64,000 bases of DNA from an uncultured Pelagibacteraceae bacterium (GTDB lineage Bacteria; Pseudomonadota; Alphaproteobacteria; Pelagibacterales; Pelagibacteraceae), in NCBI GenBank assembly GCA_902582345.1, contig CACHRU010000002.1, forward strand, positions 1 through 64,000, in the 5' to 3' direction. A model generated the notes under the pieces. That model was not told the DNA's origin and made no database searches. It saw only the letters and a list, made by a program, of their open reading frames with translations. Below are positions 47,647-55,579 of this stretch, in pieces. How positions within the stretch are numbered: the stretch's first letter is position 1; each line of letters opens with the position of its first letter. A program made the translations under genes and the position numbers.

Positions 47647-48249
47647 ATGTCTGAAATTCCATTTATGCCAAAAGCCACAGCTGTTTGGTTAGTTGAAAAT
47701 ACCACTTTAACATTTAGACAAATAGCGAAATTCTGCAATTTACATGAGTTAGAGGTCAAAGGAATAGCTGATGGTGATGTAGCCAAAGGTATTAAAGCAT
47801 ATAATCCAATTATTGCTGGACAATTATCCAGGGAAGAGATTAATTCATGTTCTCAAAATCCTGAAAAAGATTTAAATCTCACGCAAAGAAATGAATTTGT
47901 TGAGGTAAAAGAGAGAAAAAAACCCAAATACACTCCCTTATCAAAAAGACAAGATAGACCTGATGCAATTTTATGGTTAGTAAAAAATTACCCAGAATTA
48001 ATGGATAGTCAAATTTCAAAGCTAGTAGGAAGTACTAAAGGAACTGTATCTTTAATTAGAAAAAGAAGTTATTGGAATTTTTCAAATTTGAAAGCCAAAG
48101 ATCCAGTAATTCTGGCTCTTTGTTCACAAGAGCAATTCGAAAAAGCTTTAGCTAAAGCTAAAAGACGAGTAGAAAGAGAAAAAAAAGAAAAAATTAAAAA
48201 AGAAAAATTAGAAAAAAAATTAAACCCAGAAAGTGAAGAAACATTATGA
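47647..48249 (+). CDS. trcR: DUF1013 / TrcR cell-cycle transcriptional regulator
   Basis: The 200-residue protein starts IPFMPKATAVWLVENTTLTF, then RQIAKFCNLHELEVKGIADGDVAKGIKAYNP: a helix-turn-helix with the sequence signature of DUF1013. The family, named TrcR in Brucella and Caulobacter, regulates cell-cycle transcription and is largely limited to alphaproteobacteria. A second HTH-like segment (DSQISKLVGSTKGTVSLI) follows, then a Lys/Glu-rich helix at the C-terminus. Overlaps purE by 4 nt. Confidence 0.93.
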   Translation: MSEIPFMPKATAVWLVENTTLTFRQIAKFCNLHELEVKGIADGDVAKGIKAYNPIIAGQLSREEINSCSQNPEKDLNLTQRNEFVEVKERKKPKYTPLSKRQDRPDAILWLVKNYPELMDSQISKLVGSTKGTVSLIRKRSYWNFSNLKAKDPVILALCSQEQFEKALAKAKRRVEREKKEKIKKEKLEKKLNPESEETL

Positions 48250-48728
48250 GTCAAAAACCTAAAGTCGCAGTAATAATGGGAAGTAAATCTGATTGGGAAA
48301 TTATGAAAAACTGCTCTGATACCTTAGAGTCATTTAATATTGATTGTGAAACAAGGGTAATCTCAGCTCACAGAACTCCTAAAAGATTAGAAAATTTTTT
48401 AAATGAGTGTAAAGAAAACAATACAAAAATAATTATAGCGGCTGCCGGCGGTGCTGCACATTTAGCAGGAGTAACCGCAGCTTTAACAACTATTCCTGTT
48501 TTAGGTGTGCCAATAGAAAGTGTGCTTAAAGGCATCGATAGTCTTTTATCTACTGTGCAAATGCCTGCGGGGGTCCCCGTTGCGACTTTTGCGATTGGTA
48601 AGGCTGGAGCTATAAATTCCGCTTTATTCGCAGTCGCGATATTGGCAAATGAACACCCGGATATCGCTGAAAGTCTTAAAAAGTATAGAGATAATTTTGA
48701 GAAAAAAGTCCCGATTAAACCTTTTTAA
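48246..48728 (+). CDS. purE: N5-carboxyaminoimidazole ribonucleotide mutase PurE
   Basis: Class I PurE of purine synthesis. The 160-residue protein has VIMGSKSDWEIM, RVISAHRTPKR with catalytic His, AAAGGAAHLAGVTAALT and LLSTVQMPAGVPVAT. Its usual partner purK does not follow; the next gene is rpsU. Confidence 0.96.
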   Translation: MSQKPKVAVIMGSKSDWEIMKNCSDTLESFNIDCETRVISAHRTPKRLENFLNECKENNTKIIIAAAGGAAHLAGVTAALTTIPVLGVPIESVLKGIDSLLSTVQMPAGVPVATFAIGKAGAINSALFAVAILANEHPDIAESLKKYRDNFEKKVPIKPF

Positions 48729-48778
48729 TTCAAACTGGACAATTCACTACTTAGATGGTACCTACCGGTAAAATAACT

Positions 48779-48783
48779 GGAGG
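48779..48783 (+). promoter_or_regulatory. Shine-Dalgarno of rpsU
   Basis: GGAGG lies 5 nt before the apparent ATT start at 48789. It is one of the clearest ribosome-binding sites in the window and argues that translation starts at ATT. Confidence 0.65.
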
Positions 48784-48788
48784 TTTTT

Positions 48789-48983
48789 ATTAAAATAGAA
48801 GTAAAAGATAACAATGTTGAACAAGCTTTGAGAGTTTTAAAAAGAAAGCTACAAAAAGAAGGTTTTTTTAAAGTTATAAAAATGAAGAGTAATTACGAGA
48901 AACCCTCTGAAAAAAAGAAGAGAATTAAAACAGAAAATCTTAAAAGAGTAAAAAAACTCCAGAAATTAAGAAACAGAATATAA
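48789..48983 (+). CDS. rpsU: Ribosomal protein S21, apparent ATT start
   Basis: The frame encodes 64 residues, the normal bS21 length. It starts (I/M)[19 protein letters not shown] and continues [21 protein letters not shown], matching alphaproteobacterial bS21 throughout. No ATG, GTG or TTG exists at the expected start. The codon is ATT, preceded by GGAGG at 5-nt spacing; the frame is stopped five codons upstream, with only a CTG between. Rare ATT starts are known for infC. A base error (ATG to ATT) is the alternative. It lies between purE and cspA, whose ATG is 21 nt beyond this stop. Confidence 0.9.
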   Translation: MKIEVKDNNVEQALRVLKRKLQKEGFFKVIKMKSNYEKPSEKKKRIKTENLKRVKKLQKLRNRI

Positions 48984-49004
48984 TTAAATATCAATAGGAG
49001 TACT

Positions 49005-49208
49005 ATGCCATCTGGTAAGGTTAAATGGTTTAACTCAAAAAAAGGTTACGGATTTATAACTGATGATGAAACCGAAAAGGATATCTTTTTACACGTAACG
49101 GCTTTAGAAAAATCTAAGTTAAGAGTGTTAAAAGAAAATCAGAAAATTAAATTTGAGATAAAAGAGGAAAAAAATAAACTGCAGGCCATTAATCTCAAGA
49201 AGGCCTAA
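49005..49208 (+). CDS. cspA: Cold-shock domain protein (CspA family)
   Basis: The 67-residue single cold-shock domain has RNP1-like KGYGFI and RNP2-like DIFLHV, and starts GKVKWFN. It binds single-stranded RNA and DNA and melts mRNA structure. The SD TAGGAG lies 4 nt before the ATG. It is in a tight plus-strand unit with rpsU and tRNA-fMet, which begins 4 nt after this stop. Confidence 0.96.
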   Translation: MPSGKVKWFNSKKGYGFITDDETEKDIFLHVTALEKSKLRVLKENQKIKFEIKEEKNKLQAINLKKA

Positions 49209-49212
49209 TTAT

Positions 49213-49289
<77 letters not shown>

Positions 49290-49291
49290 AT

Positions 49292-49990
49292 TTAAATTTT
49301 AAATTTAGATTTCTGACTATCGTTTAAAAATCCTTTTACAGTGTCAATAGTTAAGTCTTTATAACTTTTTCCAAAACTACTTATCTTTTCTATTATACTT
49401 GGAGGCATTGTAATTATATTGCACTTTATTTTTTTTGCTTGTAAAAAATTGTAAGGTTCTCTAGTGCTAGCCCATAATATTTCAATATTATTATATTTTT
49501 TTGTTTTAGTAATCGATTTTTTAAAAATTGGCATAGGGTCTTTACCTTTGTCTGCCATTCGACCAGCAAATATTGATATTATTGATTTGCTATTTTTATT
49601 TAAACACTTAATAATTTTTTTTACCTGTTCAAAAGTGTAAACTGCTGTAATATTTAGTTTAATTTTTTTTGCACTCAGCTCTTTAATAACCTTCCCCATG
49701 AAAACTCCCTTAGAGTTGACTACTGGAATTTTTACATAAACATTTTTTCCCCATTTGTTAATTTTGTAAGCTTGTTTAAGCATGTCTCCAGGATTATCAG
49801 CAAAAACCTCAAAAGAAATTGGTTTTTTTTTACAAATCTTTAAAATTTTTATTGAATAGTTTTTGTAATTTTTTGCACCAGCCAATCTCATCAAGCTTGG
49901 ATTTGTTGTGAAACCATCAACAATATTTTTTTTATTGAAAAATTTTATAGTCTTATAGTCTGCGATATCACAAAATATTTTTGTTTTCAT
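49292..49990 (-). CDS. tal: Transaldolase / fructose-6-phosphate aldolase family
   Basis: The 232-residue short-form protein has CDIADYKTIKFF, DGFTTNPSLM, SFEVFADN and the Schiff-base Lys in VYVKIPVVNSKG, then FAGRMADKGKDP. Short transaldolases of this type link the pentose-phosphate pathway and glycolysis, fitting tkt at 41227. A fructose-6-phosphate aldolase function cannot be excluded. Coupled to pntB (TAATG). Confidence 0.9.
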   Translation of the reverse strand: MKTKIFCDIADYKTIKFFNKKNIVDGFTTNPSLMRLAGAKNYKNYSIKILKICKKKPISFEVFADNPGDMLKQAYKINKWGKNVYVKIPVVNSKGVFMGKVIKELSAKKIKLNITAVYTFEQVKKIIKCLNKNSKSIISIFAGRMADKGKDPMPIFKKSITKTKKYNNIEILWASTREPYNFLQAKKIKCNIITMPPSIIEKISSFGKSYKDLTIDTVKGFLNDSQKSKFKI

Positions 49991-51390
49991 TAATCTATAT
50001 TTTTTACTATATCTTCTGTCATTTTTTTTGCGTCAGCAAAAAGCATTAAGGTATTATCCCTGTAAAAAAGTTCATTATCAACTCCAGCGTATCCTGGTGA
50101 CAAACTTCTTTTTACAAATAGAACTGATTTACATTTTTCAACGTCTAGAACTGGCATTCCAAAAATTGGACTTTTAGGATCTGTTTTTGCCACTGGATTT
50201 GTGACATCATTAGCTCCAATAACAAATGCTACATCTGTATTTGCAAAATCATTATTGATGTCATCTAATTCAAATACTTCATCGTACGGGACGTTTGCCT
50301 CGGCTAGCAAAACATTCATATGACCTGGCATTCTTCCTGCTACAGGGTGAATTGCATATTTTATTGTTACACCATTTTTTTTTAATTTGTCAACCATCTC
50401 TCTTAATGCGTGCTGAGCTTGTGCAACTGCCATTCCATACCCTGGTACAATTATTACTGAAGATGCGTTCTTCATTAAAAAGGCTGCATCTTCAGCGTTT
50501 CCATTTTTTACAGGCTTTTGATCCTTGTTTTTTTGACTTTCTCCTGTAGAAGCATCTGCACCAAATCCTCCAAGTATTACACTTATGAAAGATCTATTCA
50601 TGCCTTTACACATTATATAAGAAAGTATAGCACCTGATGAACCCACCAAGGCTCCTGTAATGATTAACGCTGTATTTTCAAGAGTGAAACCAATTCCTGC
50701 TGCTGCCCAACCAGAGTAAGAATTAAGCATAGAAATAACAACGGGCATATCAGCTCCACCTATTGGAATAATTAATAAAACTCCAATTAGAAAGGAAATA
50801 ACTATTATACTCCAAAATAAAATACTCGATTGAGACTTACAAAGATAAAAGACTAAAGCAATAACTGTAATTCCCAAAATTAAATTAATTAAGTGCTGAC
50901 CTGGAAATGTAATTGGGGCACCCGACATAATTCCCCTTAATTTTAAAAATGCTATAATAGAACCGGTAAAAGTTATTGCTCCTATTCCAGCACCTATTGA
51001 CATTTCAATTAAACTTGCAAGTTTTATATTTGAGGGTGATCCTAGATTGAAAGCATCTGGATCTAAAAAAGCTGATATTGCAACAAAAACTGCAGCAAGA
51101 CCAACTAAACTGTGAAAACCAGCAACCAACTCAGGCATCGCAGTCATAGGTATTTTAAAAGCTATAAATGCGCCTATTGAACCACCAATTATAAAAACAA
51201 TTAATACATAAATGATAGAAGATGAGAAGTTACCTACTGAAAAAATAGTAACAACTATTGCAATCGTCATTCCAAGAATACCAAAAAAATTTCCCTGTCT
51301 TGAAGTTTCAGGCGACGATAAACCTCTTAAAGCTAGAATAAAAAGTATTCCAGAAATTAAATAAAATATTGCTGATAAGTTTGCCGACAT
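49990..51390 (-). CDS. pntB: NAD(P) transhydrogenase beta subunit
   Basis: The 466-residue subunit has about nine membrane segments followed by the NADP-binding domain III with VIIVPGYGMAVAQAQHA (~residue 316), HPVAGRMPGHMNVLLAEANVPYDEV and GANDVTNPVAKTDPKSPIFGMP. It couples proton entry to NADPH formation. Coupled to pntAb and tal by single-base overlaps. Confidence 0.97.
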   Translation of the reverse strand: MSANLSAIFYLISGILFILALRGLSSPETSRQGNFFGILGMTIAIVVTIFSVGNFSSSIIYVLIVFIIGGSIGAFIAFKIPMTAMPELVAGFHSLVGLAAVFVAISAFLDPDAFNLGSPSNIKLASLIEMSIGAGIGAITFTGSIIAFLKLRGIMSGAPITFPGQHLINLILGITVIALVFYLCKSQSSILFWSIIVISFLIGVLLIIPIGGADMPVVISMLNSYSGWAAAGIGFTLENTALIITGALVGSSGAILSYIMCKGMNRSFISVILGGFGADASTGESQKNKDQKPVKNGNAEDAAFLMKNASSVIIVPGYGMAVAQAQHALREMVDKLKKNGVTIKYAIHPVAGRMPGHMNVLLAEANVPYDEVFELDDINNDFANTDVAFVIGANDVTNPVAKTDPKSPIFGMPVLDVEKCKSVLFVKRSLSPGYAGVDNELFYRDNTLMLFADAKKMTEDIVKNID

Positions 51391-51698
51391 TATTTTTTAT
51401 TTTTCTTTTTTTTGTACATTTGTAGCATTCGTTGAGTTACTAAGAATCCTCCAAAAATATTAATTGCTGCTAAAAAAATAGCTAATAACCCAAAAATTTT
51501 AGAACCTTCAAAAACATTCTCTGAAACTCCAGCTAATGCAGCGATTATCGCACCAACTATAATCACAGAAGATATTGCATTAGTTACTGACATCAAGGGT
51601 GTATGCAGTGAAGGTGTAACACTCCAAACTACATAATACCCAACAAAAATAGCAAGAACAAATATACTTAGTCTAAATATAAATGGATCGATTTCCAT
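51390..51698 (-). CDS. pntAb: NAD(P) transhydrogenase alpha-2 (membrane) subunit
   Basis: The 102-residue protein has three or four membrane segments with HTPLMSVTNAISSVIIVGAI and FGGFLVTQRML, matching the membrane part of E. coli PntA. Here the alpha chain is split into separate nucleotide-binding (pntAa) and membrane (pntAb) genes, as in many alphaproteobacteria. Confidence 0.95.
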   Translation of the reverse strand: MEIDPFIFRLSIFVLAIFVGYYVVWSVTPSLHTPLMSVTNAISSVIIVGAIIAALAGVSENVFEGSKIFGLLAIFLAAINIFGGFLVTQRMLQMYKKKKNKK

Positions 51699-51702
51699 AT
51701 CA

Positions 51703-52776
51703 TTACTCCTTAATTAAAGTATTTTTTATTATCTCGTCTTCCATATTTAAAACAAATGTTTTCTTTTCCCTGCTATATAAGTTTCTAACAAAACTAAAAA
51801 TATTTTTAGCATACAAATTTGAAGCAGTTAAAGGCAGTTTGTTCATTATATTACTTAAACCGATAATTTTTACTCCATTTATCAAAGTGATTTTATCTAA
51901 TTCCGAATAAGCAGAGTTACCACCATTTTGCACAGCCAAGTCAAAAATTACTGATCCTGGTTTCATATTTTTAATCATCTTTTCATTAATAATTCTTGGT
52001 GCTGGTTTACCAGGGATTAACGCGGTGCAGATAATAATGTCATTTTTTGAAACCGCATTCTCTAACATTTCTGTTTGTTTTTTTTTAAAATCCTCGCTAG
52101 CCTCTTTTGCATAGCCCCCTTTTGTCTCTAAATTTTCTGAACCTTCTACACTTAAAAATTTTCCACCTAAGCTTTCAACTTGTTCTTTTGCCGTTAATCT
52201 AACATCAGTAGCTGAAACTATTGCTCCTAATCTTTTCGCGGTTGCTATAGCTTGTAAGCCAGCAACACCAGCTCCTATTATCAAAATTTTAGCTGCTGGT
52301 ACTGTTCCAGCTGCAGTCATCATCATTGGCACAGCTTTTTCATATTCATAAATTGACTCTATTACGGCTCTATACCCTGCCAAATTTGCCTGTGATGACA
52401 AAACATCCATTGATTGAGCTCTAGTTATTCTAGGCAAAAAATTTAAAGCAAAGATATTGATATCTTTTTTTGAAATTTTATCCTCTTTATTTAAGTTGCT
52501 CACAATCAAATTAGATTTTGATTTAATTAATTCTATTTCTGTATTCGAAGGTATATGAACTTTGCATAATAAATTTGATTTTAAAAATACTTCTTTCGGA
52601 CTGCTTAATACTTCTACACCATAATCTTTAAATTCTTTATCACTATAACCGAGACTTTCTCCATACCCTTTCTCTAAACAAACATTCAAACCTAAGTTTT
52701 TAAAACTTTTTGCTGTTTCAGGTGTTATTGAAATTCTTTTTTCTGGACTTTGCTCTTTTGTTGATCCTATAATCAT
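51703..52776 (-). CDS. pntAa: NAD(P) transhydrogenase alpha-1 (NAD-binding) subunit
   Basis: The 357-residue protein starts MIIGSTKEQSPEKRISITPE, an exact alanine-dehydrogenase/PntA N-terminus, and has the Rossmann loop GAGVAGLQAIATAKRLGA and ALIPGKPAPRI. I set the start at the ATG at 52776. A 22-residue upstream extension (to 52842) would overlap the small membrane-protein gene at 52785 and has no homology. 4 nt upstream of pntAb. Confidence 0.96.
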   Translation of the reverse strand: MIIGSTKEQSPEKRISITPETAKSFKNLGLNVCLEKGYGESLGYSDKEFKDYGVEVLSSPKEVFLKSNLLCKVHIPSNTEIELIKSKSNLIVSNLNKEDKISKKDINIFALNFLPRITRAQSMDVLSSQANLAGYRAVIESIYEYEKAVPMMMTAAGTVPAAKILIIGAGVAGLQAIATAKRLGAIVSATDVRLTAKEQVESLGGKFLSVEGSENLETKGGYAKEASEDFKKKQTEMLENAVSKNDIIICTALIPGKPAPRIINEKMIKNMKPGSVIFDLAVQNGGNSAYSELDKITLINGVKIIGLSNIMNKLPLTASNLYAKNIFSFVRNLYSREKKTFVLNMEDEIIKNTLIKE

Positions 52777-52784
52777 AAGACTTA

Positions 52785-52895
52785 TTAAAGTAAAGTTATA
52801 GCCAATATAATCAAAATTAATACAACAGCCACAGTACCCCACAAAACAAATTTTGTGAAATTGACCCAGGTATTTTTGTGGTCTTGGTTATTCAT
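52785..52895 (-). CDS. Small membrane protein, aa3-type cytochrome c oxidase subunit IV-like
   Basis: A 36-residue ORF starts MNNQDHKNTWVNFTKF and ends in one membrane helix (VLWGTVAVVLILIILAITLL). The hydrophilic N-terminus followed by W-x-x-F-x-K-F and a single helix fits the tiny bacterial aa3 oxidase subunit IV family, which commonly sits next to pntA in alphaproteobacteria. It lies 8 nt before pntAa. Confidence 0.75.
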   Translation of the reverse strand: MNNQDHKNTWVNFTKFVLWGTVAVVLILIILAITLL

Positions 52896-52900
52896 TTTCT

Positions 52901-53026
52901 TTAACCTTGACGAGCCTTAAACTTTGGATTTTTTTTATTGATAATGAAAATCTTCCCTCTTCTTCTTACAAGTTTGGAGTTAAGATCTCTTTTTTTTAAC
53001 GATTTTAATGAGCTAGCAACTTTCAT
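52901..53026 (-). CDS. rpmJ: Ribosomal protein L36 (zinc-free type)
   Basis: The 41-residue protein [20 protein letters not shown]...[13 protein letters not shown] matches the longer bL36 form (YkgO type), which has no Cys-Cys-Cys-His zinc site. It begins 11 nt beyond the 3' end of 5S rRNA and ends 5 nt before the small oxidase-like gene. Confidence 0.96.
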   Translation of the reverse strand: MKVASSLKSLKKRDLNSKLVRRRGKIFIINKKNPKFKARQG

Positions 53027-53037
53027 AATTTTTTATA

Positions 53038-53154
53038 GCCTGGCAACGACCTACTCTCCCATGTCTTAAGACAAAGTACCATCGGCGCTGAAGGACTTAA
53101 CTTCCGAGTTCGAAATGGGATCGGGTGTGGCCCCTTCGCAATAATCACCAGGCA
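53038..53154 (-). rRNA. rrf: 5S ribosomal RNA
   Basis: The minus strand reads TGCCTGGTGATTATTGCGAA at the 5' end and GGAGAGTAGGTCGTTGCCA near the 3' end. Terminal GCCTGG/CCAGGC helix pairs. Conserved loops (CCGAACTC-type sequence as the complement of gagttcg) are present. The gene is isolated: tRNA-Val lies 48 nt upstream and no 23S sequence precedes it within the window. Confidence 0.95.
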
Positions 53155-53202
53155 AAGTTTTATAGTATTATTATCTATAAATGTAAATAGTAATAAACAG
53201 CA

Positions 53203-53277
53203 TGGTGGGCGTGATAAGAATTGAACTTATGACCTCTACGATGTCAACGTAGCGTTCTACCACTGAACTACACGCCC
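53203..53277 (-). tRNA. tRNA-Val (anticodon GAC)
   Basis: Acceptor GGGCGTG/CACGCCC is perfect. The anticodon stem CTACG/CGTAG encloses TTGACAT, giving GAC for GUY valine codons. T-stem ATAAG/CTTAT, encoded CCA. It is upstream of 5S rRNA on the same strand. The 88 nt between it and the divergent polymerase gene are AT-rich and hold no other recognised feature. Confidence 0.95.
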
Positions 53278-53365
53278 AAAATCCCTTATAGCAATCTTAT
53301 ATTATCTTATTAATAATGTAGTATATGTTTAAATCTAATGATAATAAATTATAATTCAATAATTT

Positions 53366-54688
53366 ATGTTAGTTGTAAATAAATACAAAATTGAACATTT
53401 CTTTAATTTTTTCCTTGTTTTATTTCCTTTATCTTTTTTAACTGGAAATTTAATTATAAATACTAATCTTTTTTTATTATTAATTTTTGGAGCTTTTACT
53501 ATCTTTAAAAATAATTTGAGGTTAAAGTTTGATCTCGTAACAATTTTTTTAATTCTTTATTTTTTTTCTACAATTTTCTCTACTTTATTAAATAATGAAA
53601 TACCAGGAACACAAATTTATTTAAAAAGTTTTTTTTATTTAAGATTTTTATTTTTATTTATTATTTTAAAAACACTAAGTGAAAATGATTTTGTAAATCT
53701 AAACCTACTTTTTAAGGTTTGTTTTTATACAACAACTATAATTGCATTCGATATTCTTCTTCAATTTATTTTCGGGAAAAATATTATTGGCTTAAGCCCA
53801 TTATATAATGAATTTTACACTGGGATTTTTGGGAATGAAAAGATAGCTGGTGGATACTTGCAAGAGTTCTTTTTGCTTTCCTTAATTTCTTTAATAAATT
53901 TAAGAGATAAAAAATATTACAATATTTTTTTTATTTTTTTTACTTCACTGATACTTTTTTCAATTATTATATCAGGAAATAGAGTTCCACTAATACTTCT
54001 ACTTTTTTCGTTGTTAATTTTATTTTTATTTATAAAATCTTTAAGAATTAATATTATAATTTGTTTTATAATTTTTGGACTGTTTTTTGGATATTTGTTT
54101 AAGTTTAATGAGTCAATTAATCAAAGCTACCTTAATTTATATCAAAAAATTTTTGTTACAAGTAAAGTTTCCAGCTATGGAAATATTATTTTTGATTGGT
54201 CGAAATATCTTGAAAAATCTGAAAAAGATGAAGTAATACCAAATAAACTTAAAAAATTTAATTTTTTTTCTGAGACTTCGAACTCAAGCACTCATGGATA
54301 TATTTATCTTTTGACTTTGAGATCATTTTCAGAAAATAAATTAATTGGAAATGGATTTAAATCTTCAAGAAGATATTGTTATAACGAAGTAAGCATCAAA
54401 GACAAATGGTGTTTATCTCATCCACATAATTATCATTTGGAAATTTTAAACGATAACGGTATTTTGGGATATTTATTTATTGCTACAGCTATAATATTAT
54501 TATTTTTTAATTCGTACAAAAATTTAAAAACCAAAAAAAATCTTATCTCCTTAATTTTATTAATAGCAATATTCATTGAGATCTGGCCTTTGAAATCTAC
54601 AGGAAGTCTCTATGGTAGCTGGAGCGGTTCTATTGCTTGGTTCATATTAGCTCTTAGTTCACAAAATCTAAAGAAAATTAGAAATTAA
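53366..54688 (+). CDS. O-antigen ligase / polymerase-like membrane protein (WaaL/Wzy family)
   Basis: The 440-residue protein has about eleven hydrophobic segments and a large loop (~residues 265-365) with the Wzy_C-type pattern SSTHGYIYLLTLRSFSENKLIGNGFKSSR and HPHNYHLEILNDNGILG, the conserved HNxxLE-like signature with Arg and His residues near the periplasmic face. Such proteins ligate or polymerise undecaprenyl-linked glycan. Divergent from tRNA-Val. Confidence 0.9.
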   Translation: MLVVNKYKIEHFFNFFLVLFPLSFLTGNLIINTNLFLLLIFGAFTIFKNNLRLKFDLVTIFLILYFFSTIFSTLLNNEIPGTQIYLKSFFYLRFLFLFIILKTLSENDFVNLNLLFKVCFYTTTIIAFDILLQFIFGKNIIGLSPLYNEFYTGIFGNEKIAGGYLQEFFLLSLISLINLRDKKYYNIFFIFFTSLILFSIIISGNRVPLILLLFSLLILFLFIKSLRINIIICFIIFGLFFGYLFKFNESINQSYLNLYQKIFVTSKVSSYGNIIFDWSKYLEKSEKDEVIPNKLKKFNFFSETSNSSTHGYIYLLTLRSFSENKLIGNGFKSSRRYCYNEVSIKDKWCLSHPHNYHLEILNDNGILGYLFIATAIILLFFNSYKNLKTKKNLISLILLIAIFIEIWPLKSTGSLYGSWSGSIAWFILALSSQNLKKIRN

Positions 54689-54700
54689 TTTTTTAAAATT

Positions 54701-55579
54701 TTAACTTTTAATTTTTTCTATTAAAGAAATAGGAAGAAATAAAAGTAAAATTGATTTCAGCTTAAGAAAATTATTTTTTAATTTTAATATTTTTCTAAAT
54801 GCGTCATATCTTCTACCTTTTTGGAGAATATCGAAAAATTTTAGATAATTCACATAATTTTCGATATTGCTTAAATCTATATTTTCTGTGCTATTTTTGT
54901 TAACAAGCCATTTTTCCATTTCTAAAATTTCTAAATCTCTCTTCTTAATAGATAAATTTTGTCCGTGGATTCTGTAGAAAGCTAAATATTTATTAATACC
55001 ATAAAAAAGCCAGTTATCACTTAACTTTACGTTGAGGTCGAAGTCACCGATAATCTCATAACTTTTATCAAATCCATTAACCGAATAATAAGCATCTTTC
55101 CTAATCAATGAAGTTAGAATTCCAATATAAAAGTTATTTAAAAGATATTTTTTTATATTTCCAGAAAAAATTTTTTTTTTATAACTTTTCTTTCTTTTTG
55201 ATTTTTCGTAATAAAAGTAAAAATTTGAGTATACTAATCCAACTTTGGGGTTTTCAAAATAAGGCACTTGTTCTTTTAACTTGTCTGGTGTCCACCAGTC
55301 ATCACTATCTAAGAATGATATAAATTCTCCACTGCACACTTTAATTGCCTCATTTCTTGCCTCATAAAGTTTTAAGTATTTTTTTGATTTAAAGTACTTA
55401 AGCCTATTGTCATTAAAAGAATTAAATATTTCTTTGCTGCTATCAGTAGATTGATTGTCCCAAAAAATTAACTCCCAATTTTTGTATTTTTGGGAAAGCA
55501 CACTCTCAATACTTTTTTTTAGATATTTTTCTCCATTATAACAATTTATGATTACACTAACTAGAGGTTCGTTTTTCAT
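54701..55579 (-). CDS. Glycosyltransferase family 2
   Basis: The 292-residue GT-A protein starts LVSVIINCYNGEKYLKKSIESVLSQ, with WDNQSTDSSKEI and a metal-binding FLDSDDWWTPDKL (DxD). The C-terminal ~90 residues are less conserved and Leu/Lys-rich. Donor and acceptor unknown; its position after the CDP-sugar genes (1-nt overlap) suggests transfer of that sugar. Confidence 0.93.
   Translation of the reverse strand: MKNEPLVSVIINCYNGEKYLKKSIESVLSQKYKNWELIFWDNQSTDSSKEIFNSFNDNRLKYFKSKKYLKLYEARNEAIKVCSGEFISFLDSDDWWTPDKLKEQVPYFENPKVGLVYSNFYFYYEKSKRKKSYKKKIFSGNIKKYLLNNFYIGILTSLIRKDAYYSVNGFDKSYEIIGDFDLNVKLSDNWLFYGINKYLAFYRIHGQNLSIKKRDLEILEMEKWLVNKNSTENIDLSNIENYVNYLKFFDILQKGRRYDAFRKILKLKNNFLKLKSILLLFLPISLIEKIKS

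Noticed and set aside
52777-52842. 22-residue N-terminal extension of pntAa
   Set aside because: It is out of family register, overlaps the 36-residue membrane-protein gene at 52785-52895, and a perfect PntA start exists at 52776.
53278-53365. 23S rRNA 3' end upstream of 5S
   Set aside because: The 88 nt between tRNA-Val and the polymerase gene are AT-rich and show no rRNA sequence.
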